The notes beneath the pieces were generated by a model, which saw only the letters and a list, made by a program, of their open reading frames with translations, had not been told where the DNA came from and did not search any database. Shown one piece after another: positions 8,695-17,206 of a stretch of 64,000 nucleotides of DNA. The DNA comes from Candidatus Leptofilum gracile (GTDB lineage Bacteria; Chloroflexota; Anaerolineae; Promineifilales; Promineifilaceae). Made by a program: the position numbers and the translations under genes. Location of the stretch: contig JADJOJ010000009.1 in assembly GCA_016713825.1 (NCBI GenBank), positions 253,520-317,519 of the forward strand, in the 5' to 3' direction. Each line of letters begins with the position of its first letter. Within the stretch, counting starts at the first letter, position 1.

Positions 8695-8814
8695 TACGGA
8701 AAAAGATTCACCTTGCGCAAGCTGCTGCGGGCCTTGGGCCTTGCCGAAGCACGTGTAGAAGAGCTGGCCAACCGCATTGAAGAATGGCTGGTTGATCTTC
8801 CCCCATTTTTGTAG
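8695..8814 (+). other. Possible short coding remnant
   Basis: One frame after the DUF2779 gene reads as a plausible protein tail, FTLRKLLRALGLAEARVE followed by an amphipathic stretch ending DLPPFL and TAG. It has no good start codon and is in a different frame from the preceding gene. It may be a decayed gene fragment. I do not recognise the family. Confidence 0.25.
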
Positions 8815-8932
8815 AAATTAAGTTAAGACTACCTGTTGTTCACAATAGGCTGCTTCATGAGCGGCCAGGCTGACAGAGTCAGTAAAATTATGTGACAAAT
8901 GTCATTTAGCATCTTTGCGCATTATGTTACTA

Positions 8933-8948
8933 TTGCAAACTATTGTAA
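8933..8948. promoter_or_regulatory. Candidate operator shared by the two PocR-type regulator genes
   Basis: TTGCAAACTATTGTAA lies 14-30 nt upstream of the first regulator gene. A related element, matching at 13 of 16 positions, lies at 20854-20869 upstream of the paralogous regulator. Around it, CTATTGCAA (8930-8938) and TTGCAAATAG (8953-8962) form an imperfect inverted repeat. This suggests autoregulation, which is an inference. Confidence 0.4.
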
Positions 8949-8962
8949 TCAGTTGCAAATAG

Positions 8963-9712
8963 ATGCATTTAGACATGGGCGAATTTCTAACTACCAGGCA
9001 GATCCAGGCACTTCTTCAGGTTGACCGTACAACCGTTTACCGCATGTTGAGCGACGGCCGTTTAAGTGGCATCAAAATCGGCAACCGCTGGCGCTTTGAT
9101 AAAACCAAAATTAACGATCTGCTTGCCGAGACCTCGCTCCCTTTGCCGCCAATACCCGCCAATTCTTTCGATGTGCTGCCCATCGCTTGCCTGCAGGGGA
9201 TGCAATCTATGGCAGCCGAAGCAATTGATCTTGGCGCAATCATCACGGACACAACGGGAAACCCCCTCACCAAAATGAGCCATCCCTGCCGTTTTTGCCA
9301 ATTGATTTATGCAAGCGAAACAGGGCGCCTCGCCTGTCTGGCTAGCTTTGCACAGCTTGCCCATCAGGCTCGGTTTGGATTGTCACAGATCATTTGTCAT
9401 GCGGGTTTGCAATGCATTGGGGCGGCAATCCGGATAAATGGGGCAGAGACGGCCGTTTTCATCGCCGGGCAATATAAATCCGCTGCCCAGCCAAATCAGC
9501 AGCGCCTCCAACAGCTAGCCGACGCTTTCAATGTAGACGCTCACGACCTGGCCGCCGCCGCCGCCGAAATTCCCACATTTGATTACGCTCAGGAGCAAAA
9601 GGTGATGGCCTGGCTGCCCAAACTCACCAACACATTGTCAGAGATCGGTCAAGAGCGTGCCGAATTGTTAGGCCGCTTGCAGCGCATCGCGGCCATGAGT
9701 GCCGTTGGCTAA
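8963..9712 (+). CDS. HTH (excisionase-type) regulator with PocR sensory domain
   Basis: Residues 1-60 form a MerR/excisionase-like winged helix (FLTTRQIQALLQVDRTTVYR...WRF). The rest is a PocR ligand-binding domain with its Cys/His pattern: CRFCQLI, a further Cys after GRLAC, CHAGLQC and a late AGQYKS. PocR domains sense small molecules or redox state. A paralogue of about the same length is at 20039-20803 on the other strand, and the pair brackets the respiratory operon, so both probably control it. By comparison with the paralogue the true start may be the ATG at 8975 (MGEFLTTRQ). An ArsR-type gene follows after 13 nt. Confidence 0.85.
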   Translation: MHLDMGEFLTTRQIQALLQVDRTTVYRMLSDGRLSGIKIGNRWRFDKTKINDLLAETSLPLPPIPANSFDVLPIACLQGMQSMAAEAIDLGAIITDTTGNPLTKMSHPCRFCQLIYASETGRLACLASFAQLAHQARFGLSQIICHAGLQCIGAAIRINGAETAVFIAGQYKSAAQPNQQRLQQLADAFNVDAHDLAAAAAEIPTFDYAQEQKVMAWLPKLTNTLSEIGQERAELLGRLQRIAAMSAVG

Positions 9713-9725
9713 AGGATGAATGGTC

Positions 9726-10109
9726 ATGCGTGAACCAGTAGCAGCACCGCAAAAAACAAAGGAGACCCCCGTAGCCCATCCCCCGCTTGAGGAGCTAACC
9801 ATTTTATATGCAGGCATTTGCCAGGCTTTGTCTGATCCCAAGCGGATTTTGATTTTGTATGCGTTAAATGAACGCGCGCGACACGTCAACGATTTGGCCG
9901 CCGATTTAGAGCTGCCGCAGCCGACGGTGTCGCGGCATTTGCGGGTGCTGCGCCAGCAGTCGCTGGTGCTGACCGAGCGAGAAGGAATCTGGACCACCTA
10001 CCGGCTGGCCGACCACCGCATTATTCAGGTGCTGGATACGATGCGGCAGGTGATGTTTGATGGGCTGAAACGGAAAACGGCCGTTTTCAGCAACCATAAA
10101 TCAGCTTAA
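9726..10109 (+). CDS. ArsR-family winged-helix regulator
   Basis: A protein of about 127 residues with a typical ArsR core: GICQALSDPKRILILYAL, then LAADLELPQPTVSRHLRVLR as the recognition region and a wing near EGIWTTYRLAD. No obvious metal-binding CxC lies in helix 3, so it may respond to sulfur or redox state instead, as some ArsR proteins next to sulfur genes do (inference). The AAAGGATGA upstream allows ATG 9720 or, with better spacing, ATG 9726. It is probably co-transcribed with the PocR-type gene before it and the cytochrome after it. Confidence 0.88.
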   Translation: MREPVAAPQKTKETPVAHPPLEELTILYAGICQALSDPKRILILYALNERARHVNDLAADLELPQPTVSRHLRVLRQQSLVLTEREGIWTTYRLADHRIIQVLDTMRQVMFDGLKRKTAVFSNHKSA

Positions 10110-10126
10110 CGATCAGGAAGGACACA

Positions 10127-11077
10127 ATGACAAAACTCAAATCCCCCCTTGCTTTGTGGTCACTACTTTTAGGTGGTGTCATCTTAATGGTGGGGCTGAT
10201 GTGGCCACAAACAGCCAATGCCCAATGCGGCTCCTCAGCCTCCTCTTGCAAAAACTGCCATGAAGTTCAGGCCGTAGACCCGGTGAACAATGATGGCACC
10301 AGCTGGCATGAAGCCCATGCCTTTGGCGACTTTTGCGAATTTTGCCACGCTGGCAACGTGCAAGCCACCGATGAAGCAGGCGCCCACACCGGCATGGAAG
10401 CCCCCCTGGACAACATCCAGGTCAGCTGCGGCAACTGCCACGCCGCCGATCTAAACGAACGCGCCGAGGTGTACGCCGTAGCCCTGGGCGTTGAAATTGG
10501 CGCGGGGGGCAGCGGCGGCAGCGCGTCTGCCTCCGGGCAGCCACCGGCCGGCGACAGCCCCGACAGCGGCAGCAGCTCTGGCAGCGACGGCGGCCCAACC
10601 ACCAACATTACCGCTGCCCCACCAGCTGCCCCAGCGGGCATCGCTTTAGATGATCCCAACGTCATTGACTACGTGGCTCGCTACAACGAAACCGTTTTGG
10701 GCATTCGCACCATCAACTGGGGCAATCGTATCCTGGTTGGCCTGATCGCCATCACCCTGACTGCCGGGGGTGGTTTTGTCTTTTGGAATGAACAGCGCTT
10801 GCGCCGTCGCCAAATTCCTGTCTCGGCCGCAATTGTTGAAGAGCAAACCATGAACTATCCAAACTATCCACCCCAAGTTGTGGCCCTGCTGCCGCGCATT
10901 GCCAGCCTGTCGTCACAGGCGCAAAGCGACCTGTACCAGCTGCTGGAAAACCCGGCCAAAGCCCAGGTATTGCTGCGCAACGTTGTCAGTTTGGAACCCG
11001 ATCTAATCAAGCAAGTTCGTACGTTAGACAACGAATCACGCGCTTTATTACTGGCGCTGGCTGGTAGCGGCGACTAA
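10127..11077 (+). CDS. Membrane-anchored triheme cytochrome c
   Basis: A 316-residue exported cytochrome. It has a signal peptide (ending about TANAQC), three CxxCH heme sites (CKNCH, CEFCH, CGNCH) within the first 110 residues, then a Gly/Ser/Pro-rich linker. A single transmembrane helix follows (about 200-225, ILVGLIAITLTAGGGFVFW), then a cytoplasmic tail of about 90 residues. The arrangement places the hemes outside the membrane on a flexible tether, suited to passing electrons between partners. It opens the structural part of the island and precedes the sulfur transporters and the molybdoenzyme. I do not recognise the tail. Confidence 0.88.
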   Translation: MTKLKSPLALWSLLLGGVILMVGLMWPQTANAQCGSSASSCKNCHEVQAVDPVNNDGTSWHEAHAFGDFCEFCHAGNVQATDEAGAHTGMEAPLDNIQVSCGNCHAADLNERAEVYAVALGVEIGAGGSGGSASASGQPPAGDSPDSGSSSGSDGGPTTNITAAPPAAPAGIALDDPNVIDYVARYNETVLGIRTINWGNRILVGLIAITLTAGGGFVFWNEQRLRRRQIPVSAAIVEEQTMNYPNYPPQVVALLPRIASLSSQAQSDLYQLLENPAKAQVLLRNVVSLEPDLIKQVRTLDNESRALLLALAGSGD

Positions 11078-11112
11078 CTACCAACCTACTCAACAATTTT
11101 AGGAGCAAACAA

Positions 11113-11646
11113 ATGGACTGGCTGAAAGAGCAATTTAAAAAAGAGGAATGGTCACCTTATGCCGCAGGTGCCATGCTGGGGGTCGTTGGCATTTTGGCCG
11201 TGGTTCTTAGCAACAGCCTGCTGGGCGCATCGGGCGCCTTCGAAAATATTGCTGGACTCATTGGCAAAGCGGTGGCCCCGGCAGCTTTCGACAACATTTA
11301 TTTCAATTTTGTGATGCCACCTGGCATTACCTGGGGCGTTGTGCTGCTGGTTGGCGTCTTTTTTGGCGGCATGTTGGGGGCAAAATCCAGCGGAACCTGG
11401 AAACTGCGCACCGTTTCTGATGAACAGTGGAAAGAAATTGCCGGTAAAAAATGGTGGAAACGGTGGCTCATTGCCTTTGTGGGGGCCATTATTTTGGAGT
11501 ACGGCGCGGGCATTGCTGGGGGCTGTACCAGCGGGCTGGCCATCTCTGGGGGGATGCTGCTGGCCCCGGCTGCCTATTTGTTTATTGCCGGGATGTTTGC
11601 TTCTGGCATTGTCACGGCCTGGTTTGTCTACGGTAGGAGGTATTAA
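11113..11646 (+). CDS. YeeE/YedE sulfur transporter, half 1
   Basis: A 177-residue membrane protein of the YeeE/YedE (sulphur transport, PF04143) family, whose characterised members import thiosulfate. The family signature IAGGCTSGLAISGG is intact, with Cys 138. This half-size form pairs with the next gene as the two halves of one transporter, an arrangement seen in many bacteria. The stop overlaps the ribosome binding region of the second half, and GGAGGT inside its last codons serves ATG 11650, indicating translational coupling. Its position beside a molybdo-oxidoreductase argues for supply of a sulfur substrate. Confidence 0.88.
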   Translation: MDWLKEQFKKEEWSPYAAGAMLGVVGILAVVLSNSLLGASGAFENIAGLIGKAVAPAAFDNIYFNFVMPPGITWGVVLLVGVFFGGMLGAKSSGTWKLRTVSDEQWKEIAGKKWWKRWLIAFVGAIILEYGAGIAGGCTSGLAISGGMLLAPAAYLFIAGMFASGIVTAWFVYGRRY

Positions 11647-11649
11647 ATC

Positions 11650-12210
11650 ATGACGAACTTCATCATCGCTTTAATCTTAGGTCTTTTCTTTGGCCTGACG
11701 CTGCAAAAAGCAGGGTTAACCAAATACCACAAAATTGTCAACGTGTTCCGGCTTACAGACTTCGCTGTGCTGAAGTTTATGATGACGGCGCTGATTGTGT
11801 CTATGACGGGGCTTTATTCGCTTAAGTGGATGGGGGTTATTACCTTCCCCAACGTGCCCGCCACTTACATTGCGGGGAACCTGGTAGGGGGCCTCATTTT
11901 TGGCTTTGGCATGGCCATCAGCGGTTACTGACCGGGTACATGTGTCGCCGGGTCCGGCGAAGGCAAGTTGGATTATCTGGTCCCTGGGTTTCTGGGTTTT
12001 TTGACCGGTGCTGTTATTTACGGGCTGACCTATCAACAAGTGTTCCCCAAGATTTCGGCCGTAGCCAATTTTGGCGCGGCGATTATGCCCGAGCTGTGGC
12101 ATGTCAGCGCGGCGCTGACGATTGGCTTTTTTACGCTGCTTAGCTTGCTTCTCTTCTATCTGATCGATCGCAATCATATGCAGCGCAAGGACAAGCTGGC
12201 CAAGCATTAA
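11650..12210 (+). CDS. YeeE/YedE sulfur transporter, half 2; candidate selenoprotein with in-frame TGA
   Basis: Read through the TGA at 11929-11931, this is a 186-residue YeeE/YedE protein with helices throughout. The frame is identical on both sides: MAISGY, then TGA, then PGTCVAGSGEGKLDYL. In the family this position is normally Cys (GYCPGT), so the TGA replaces a conserved, functional Cys at residue 94 and leaves a second Cys at 98. A stem-loop at 11945-11960 follows at the spacing of a bacterial SECIS. If TGA were a stop, the 93-residue product would lack half the domain. Alternatives are a point mutation or sequencing error. The transporter assignment is firm; selenocysteine is strongly suggested, not proven. 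Confidence 0.75.
11945..11960 (+). promoter_or_regulatory. Candidate SECIS stem-loop downstream of TGA 11929
   Basis: TCGCCG-GGTC-CGGCGA forms a perfect 6-bp GC-rich stem with a GGTC loop that begins 19 nt after the TGA. As I recall it, the E. coli fdhF SECIS has a GGUCU loop about 18 nt after its UGA, so both loop sequence and distance agree. The stem lies inside coding sequence, as bacterial SECIS elements must. The lower part of the helix is weak here, and I see no clear bulged U. Confidence 0.6.
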
Positions 12211-12269
12211 AGTAGAAGCGTGGTTCAATCCAGGCGATTGCGCCGCTCTTAAAAAAGGCACGTTTAACT

Positions 12270-14438
12270 ATGGCAACAACAACAATCAGCCGACGAGATT
12301 TTTTCCGGATAGCGGGTGCGTCTTTGGGGGCGCTGGCAATTGGGCAGATGCTGCCCATTAAAGTTGCTGAAGCGGCTCGCCTGGCCGGACTTATAGATGT
12401 GAATGGCAACGGCTACATTCCCACGATGTGCGAGATGTGTGTTTGGCGTTGTGGGGTACGGGCGAAGGTGGAAAACGGCCGTGTTACCAAGCTAGAAGGC
12501 AACCCGGAACACGCCCACTCGCTGGGCAATCTGTGCGCCCGCGGCCAATCTGGCCTGATGAACACCTACGATCCCGACCGCGTCCTGACCCCGCTCATCC
12601 GCGTGGGGCAGCGCGGCGAAGGAAAATTCCGCCAGGCCAGCTGGGATGAAGCGCTCGACCTGGTGGCCGCCAGTTTGCAGCAAATCAAGGATACCTATGG
12701 GCCAGAGGCGGTGGTCTTTTCCTCCACGCATAATTTGTCCCAGGTTCAGTTCGAGAATCTGCTCAACGCGTTTGGCTCGCCCAATTACGGCACGCAGCGC
12801 AGCCTGTGCTTCAACGCCATGATCGTGGCCAACCAGATGACCTTTGGTCTGGAGGAGCCCAACCGCAGCTACGAGGGGTTGAAATACCTGATTTTGACCG
12901 GCCGTAACCTGATGGAAGCGATTTCCACATCGGAAACTTCCATTTTGAGCCACGCCATTGATCGGGGTTTGAAGGTTGTGTATTTGGATCCGCGCTTTAC
13001 TAAAACGGCCGCTAAATCATCTGATTGGCTGCCGGTGCGTCCGGGCAGCGACCTGGCTTTTCATCTGGCCCTGCTGAACGTGATCATTAGCGAAGAGCGC
13101 TATGATCATGACTTTGTGTCCCAGTACACGGTGGGGTTTGACCAGTTAGCGGAGGAAATACGGCCGTACACCCCCGAATGGGCCGCTCCCATCACCGACA
13201 TCTCCGCCGAGACCATCCGGCGCATTGCCCGCGAATTCAGCGACGCCGCGCCCAACGCCCTGGCCCACAATGGCTGGCGCACCTCCAACTTTGTCAACTC
13301 CTTCCAGACACAGCGGGCCCTTTCTTGCCTCAATGCCCTGGTTGGCAATTGGGGCATTCACCTGCTGCCCGCCGCCGCCGAAGGCGCTGGCCTGGGCGTG
13401 CCGCCCCAGCCGCCCTACCCACGCGCTTCGGCCATGCGGATGGACGGCGTGCCCTGGAAATACCCCCTGGTGCCCTTCAAACTCGGCGTGTTCCAGGAAC
13501 TGCGCGACGCCATCATCACTGAACAACCATACCCGGCCCACGGCTGGTTTATTGCGCGTCAAAACCCGGTGCAATCGCTGCCAGATCGCGGCAAAACGCT
13601 GGAAGCGATGAGCAAGATGGATTTTATTGCCGTGGTCGATATTTTCCTCAACGACACTGCCTGGTTTGCCGACGTGGTTCTGCCAGAAGCGTCTTACCTG
13701 GAGCGTTACGATCCGCTCAACGTGGTGGGCAACAAGGCGTTCATCCGCCAGCCGGTCATTCAGCCGCAGGGCGAGGCCAAATCGGCCCTGTGGATTTACA
13801 AGGAGTTGGGCCAACGCCTGGGCCTGCAAGACTTTTTCCAATACACCGATGAGGAAGATTATTTGCGCCAACAGTTGGCACCGTTGGGTGTAACGCTAGA
13901 AGAAGTGCGCGACAAAGGGTACGTGGTGCTTCCTGAAGGCGAAGAAAATCCATTCAACTGGAACACACCCAGCGGCAAGGTGGAGCTGTTTTCTGAAACG
14001 CTGGATCGTGCAGGCTTTAATGCCGTGCCCACCTGGGAAGAACCGCCGCGCCCGCCTTCAGGGAAGTTCTACCTGCTAACGGGCAAAGTCGGACGACACA
14101 CCCAGTTTGGCACCCAAAACAACCAGCTGCTCAATAAATATCAGGATGAGCCTCGTTTGTGGATGAATGTGAATACGGCCCAGGCGCTGGGGCTGGCAGA
14201 CAACGACCTGGTTAAAGTAACCAGCGATGTCGGTGAGGTCAACATCAAGCTGTGGGCCACAGAAGCCATTCGGTCTGACTGCGTTTACTTAACGCCTGGC
14301 TTTGGTCATCTATCCAAAGGGTTGACGACGGGTTATGGCGTGGGCGCCAGTGATTCTGTCTTGCATGTCACCTATACCGATCCGGTAAGTGGTGGCCAGG
14401 CATTGAGCCAGACATTTGTGTCGGTTACGGCCGTTTAG
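12270..14438 (+). CDS. Molybdopterin oxidoreductase, PsrA/PhsA-like catalytic subunit
   Basis: A 722-residue Mo/W-bisPGD enzyme exported by the Tat system (SRRDFFRIAG at residues 7-16). It binds one [4Fe-4S] cluster through C54, C57, C61 and C89, and the probable Mo ligand is C180 in SLCFN, encoded by TGC and not TGA. Later molybdopterin-binding segments include the VLPEASYLERYD region. With the following ferredoxin-like and NrfD-like subunits it forms a classic membrane-bound three-subunit reductase. Polysulfide, thiosulfate or tetrathionate are the likeliest substrates given the two sulfur transporters upstream, but arsenate- or other-specific relatives cannot be excluded. Confidence 0.88.
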   Translation: MATTTISRRDFFRIAGASLGALAIGQMLPIKVAEAARLAGLIDVNGNGYIPTMCEMCVWRCGVRAKVENGRVTKLEGNPEHAHSLGNLCARGQSGLMNTYDPDRVLTPLIRVGQRGEGKFRQASWDEALDLVAASLQQIKDTYGPEAVVFSSTHNLSQVQFENLLNAFGSPNYGTQRSLCFNAMIVANQMTFGLEEPNRSYEGLKYLILTGRNLMEAISTSETSILSHAIDRGLKVVYLDPRFTKTAAKSSDWLPVRPGSDLAFHLALLNVIISEERYDHDFVSQYTVGFDQLAEEIRPYTPEWAAPITDISAETIRRIAREFSDAAPNALAHNGWRTSNFVNSFQTQRALSCLNALVGNWGIHLLPAAAEGAGLGVPPQPPYPRASAMRMDGVPWKYPLVPFKLGVFQELRDAIITEQPYPAHGWFIARQNPVQSLPDRGKTLEAMSKMDFIAVVDIFLNDTAWFADVVLPEASYLERYDPLNVVGNKAFIRQPVIQPQGEAKSALWIYKELGQRLGLQDFFQYTDEEDYLRQQLAPLGVTLEEVRDKGYVVLPEGEENPFNWNTPSGKVELFSETLDRAGFNAVPTWEEPPRPPSGKFYLLTGKVGRHTQFGTQNNQLLNKYQDEPRLWMNVNTAQALGLADNDLVKVTSDVGEVNIKLWATEAIRSDCVYLTPGFGHLSKGLTTGYGVGASDSVLHVTYTDPVSGGQALSQTFVSVTAV

Positions 14439-14449
14439 GAGAAAACAAC

Positions 14450-15319
14450 ATGTCAGAAACGACATCAAATGGAAATGAGTACGGTTTTTTGATTGACGCC
14501 TCTCGCTGTATAGATTGCCGGGCCTGTTTAGTGGCTTGCAGTGTTGAAAATGAAGTGCCTATGGAAACAACCCGCATCTGGATTCAAGAAACAGGTGTGC
14601 AGGGCGAGTTCCCCAATTTGGCCCGCTTTTCTGCCCCTTACCATTGTATGCATTGCGATGATCCATCTTGTGTCTCGGCGTGTACGGTGGGGGCATTGCA
14701 AAAAGGGGACGATGGCATTGTTACCTATGATCAGGATAGATGTATTGGCTGTCGCTACTGCATGTATGCCTGCCCTTTCCAGGTGCCCAACTACGAATGG
14801 AAAGAGCAGCTGCCTCTCATTGTGAAATGCGATATGTGCGTATCCCGGCTAAGTGACGGGCACTCCATTCCAGCCTGTGCCGCAACCTGCCCTACCGATG
14901 CCATTATCTTTGGCAAAAAGAGCGATATGCTGGCCGAAGCCCATCGTCGGATTGATCAAAATCCTGGCAAGTTCATGAATCACGTTTATGGTGAAACTGA
15001 AAATGGGGGCACGGCCACGTTTTACATTTCACCGGTTCCTTTTGCCGAGTTAGGGTTCCCCGCTGCCGACGAAGCCTCCCCTGCTTACTTTAACCGTCTG
15101 GTGACGCACGGCACGCCAACTGTGGCCGGGGCGGTGGCTGTGGGCTTAAGCAGCGTCTATCTCACCATTAAGCATCATGCCGAAGCGACGGCGCAAGGTG
15201 TAGGTGCCGCCCATGGCCAGAACCAGGCCGGGCCAAACGAGGCAGAGGGTGCTGTGGTGGGAACGGCCGTTCCCCAAAACCCCGATTTGCCGCAAGCAGC
15301 TCAAGGCCAGGAGGCATAA
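14450..15319 (+). CDS. Four-cluster ferredoxin subunit, PsrB-like
   Basis: A 289-residue electron-transfer subunit with four [4Fe-4S] sites. The Cys groups are CIDCRACLVAC, CMHCDDPSCVSAC, CIGCRYCMYAC and CDMC with CAATC. It carries electrons between the molybdoenzyme and the NrfD-type membrane subunit. The carboxyl part is longer than in minimal PsrB proteins: a hydrophobic helix (about 225-245, TVAGAVAVGLSSVYLTIKHH) is followed by a Gly/Ala/Gln-rich tail, suggesting its own membrane anchor. It starts 12 nt after the catalytic subunit and is 3 nt from the next gene, so the three are one transcript. Confidence 0.92.
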   Translation: MSETTSNGNEYGFLIDASRCIDCRACLVACSVENEVPMETTRIWIQETGVQGEFPNLARFSAPYHCMHCDDPSCVSACTVGALQKGDDGIVTYDQDRCIGCRYCMYACPFQVPNYEWKEQLPLIVKCDMCVSRLSDGHSIPACAATCPTDAIIFGKKSDMLAEAHRRIDQNPGKFMNHVYGETENGGTATFYISPVPFAELGFPAADEASPAYFNRLVTHGTPTVAGAVAVGLSSVYLTIKHHAEATAQGVGAAHGQNQAGPNEAEGAVVGTAVPQNPDLPQAAQGQEA

Positions 15320-15321
15320 CC

Positions 15322-16494
15322 ATGTTGAAGAAAATCATTGACGAAGTGAAATCGTTATCAATTGGCTACTATATCCTGGCCGTGATTGCCGCAGCCGGGC
15401 TGTCGGTTGCCGGGTACCGCTTGTATGCCGGGCTGGGCACCACCACCAACCTGAGCAAAGCATTCCCGTGGGGCGTCTGGATCAGTTTCGATCTGTCCAC
15501 CGTGGCTTTTTCCGGTGGGGCGTTTACGCTGGCGGCGCTGGTGTATGTGTTTCACTTACATGAACTGCATTCCGCCGTGCGCCCCACTGTGCTGGTGGGG
15601 CTGATTGGTTACGCATCTGTGCTGCTGATTCTGTTTATGGACCTGGGCCGCTGGGATCGTTTTTACCACTTTTTGATCTACCCCAACCTGAACTCGGCGC
15701 TTTTTGAGGTGAGTTGGTGCATTATGCTCTACTCAACCATCCTCATTTACGAATTGAGCCCGGTTTTGCTCAAAAATTCTCGCTGGAGCGGGGCCATCAA
15801 AATCATTGAGAAATGGACCATTCCTATGGTCATCGCGGGGGTGACGCTTTCTACGCTGCACCAATCCTCATTGGGCACTTTGTTTATTGTGATGTCACCC
15901 CGCTTGCATGCGCTGTGGCATTCCATGCTGCTGCCGGTTTTCTTCCTGATTTCCTCCTTGGCGGCGGGCCTGGCCATGGTAATTGCGGGTGCCATCCTCA
16001 GCTATTGGATTTTCAAGCGCACCTTAGCCGAAAACGTGCAGGCCGAGCTGGCCTGGTTCATTCCCTGGATTTTGAGCATTTACCTGGTTTTGAAGGTGGG
16101 CGAGCTGGAAATTACGGACGAACTACATCTGCTGTTTTCGAGTGGAAAATACAGCACGCTTTACCTGACAGAGCTGGCGCTGCTGGTGGTTCCCCTTATC
16201 TTGTTTGCCATAAAACGCGTGCGGCACAGCCGGGGCTGGTCCCTGACGGGTGCGGCGTTTGTGTTAGCTGGGGTGGTTTTGAATCGGTTTAACGCCTCCT
16301 GGTTTGCCATTAAGCCGGTGGCGGGCGAGATGTATTCCCCCTCCTGGATGGAAGTGGCGATTTTGATTGGGGTGCTGGCAACGGCCGTTCTTGCCTACTC
16401 CCTCATTGCCCATTACTTCCCGCTGTTTGAGGAAACGGTGCCGGTGGAGCGCCCGCCCAAACGCCAGCCCTCGTTGGCCCAAACTGGCGATTAA
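15322..16494 (+). CDS. NrfD/PsrC-type membrane quinone subunit
   Basis: A 390-residue integral membrane protein with about ten hydrophobic helices and the NrfD-family opening GYYILAVIAAAGLSVAGYRL followed by a KAFPWGVWISFDL segment. Such subunits exchange electrons between membrane quinone and the periplasmic iron-sulfur subunit. It completes a PsrABC-like complex with the two genes upstream. The carboxyl end (PVERPPKRQPSLAQTGD) is hydrophilic. Confidence 0.92.
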   Translation: MLKKIIDEVKSLSIGYYILAVIAAAGLSVAGYRLYAGLGTTTNLSKAFPWGVWISFDLSTVAFSGGAFTLAALVYVFHLHELHSAVRPTVLVGLIGYASVLLILFMDLGRWDRFYHFLIYPNLNSALFEVSWCIMLYSTILIYELSPVLLKNSRWSGAIKIIEKWTIPMVIAGVTLSTLHQSSLGTLFIVMSPRLHALWHSMLLPVFFLISSLAAGLAMVIAGAILSYWIFKRTLAENVQAELAWFIPWILSIYLVLKVGELEITDELHLLFSSGKYSTLYLTELALLVVPLILFAIKRVRHSRGWSLTGAAFVLAGVVLNRFNASWFAIKPVAGEMYSPSWMEVAILIGVLATAVLAYSLIAHYFPLFEETVPVERPPKRQPSLAQTGD

Positions 16495-16519
16495 GAACCG
16501 CCTGGGGAGCTTTCTATAG

Positions 16520-17128
16520 ATGAACGATTTGCAAGCAATTCTCGATTTATCATCCAGCTGGCACAAACACCTTTGCCCACGCCAGGTTTTGGGGGCGCGA
16601 TTGGGGCTGGCGGGGGCCGCGGCCCTGGGGTTGGCCATTCCCCAGCGCGACAAGCGGCTGCTGGCGCTGGTAGAAACCGACGGCTGTTTTGCCAGCGGCG
16701 TGGAAGCGGCCACCGGCTGCTCCATGCATCACCGCACCATGCGGCTGGAGGATTATGGCAAGATCGGCGTGACTTTTGTGGATGTGAAGACGGGAACGGC
16801 CGTACGCCTCTCGCCCCAACTAGATGTGCGCCAAAAAGCGCTGGATTACGCCCCAGAGGAGAAAAAACATTATTTTGCCCAGCTCATAGGCTACCAGCGC
16901 ATGCCCGATGCCGAACTGCTGACCATTCAGCCGGTACGCCTCACCACCCCGGTGGCCAAAATCGTCAGCCGCCCGGTGGTGCGCGTGAACTGTGCCGCCT
17001 GCGGCGAAGAGATCATCAACGAACGCGAAGTGATGCACGACGGGCAAATCTATTGCCAGAGCTGCGCGCATGATGCTTACTACCAGGCAGATGTTTTGCT
17101 GTTCCAGCCGCTCAACATAGCGAGTTAG
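16520..17128 (+). CDS. FmdE-family protein with C-terminal zinc ribbon
   Basis: A 202-residue protein. The first 130 or so residues match the FmdE family (HLCPRQVLGARLGLAG, then VETDGCFASGVEAATGCS), named from the formylmethanofuran dehydrogenase operon and often found near molybdoenzymes. The tail holds a CAACGEE...CQSCA zinc ribbon. The biochemical role of FmdE proteins is not settled; help with molybdenum cofactor or metal handling is the usual guess. It lies 25 nt after the NrfD-type gene and before cytochrome b, so it belongs to the same island. Confidence 0.82.
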   Translation: MNDLQAILDLSSSWHKHLCPRQVLGARLGLAGAAALGLAIPQRDKRLLALVETDGCFASGVEAATGCSMHHRTMRLEDYGKIGVTFVDVKTGTAVRLSPQLDVRQKALDYAPEEKKHYFAQLIGYQRMPDAELLTIQPVRLTTPVAKIVSRPVVRVNCAACGEEIINEREVMHDGQIYCQSCAHDAYYQADVLLFQPLNIAS

Positions 17129-17206
17129 TTCGTCGCAGCGAGCATCGAGGTCGCCCGGCGCGTTGGCGGCTTTTATGTTCCTGGCGATTTGGTGGAAAAT
17201 TCAGTC

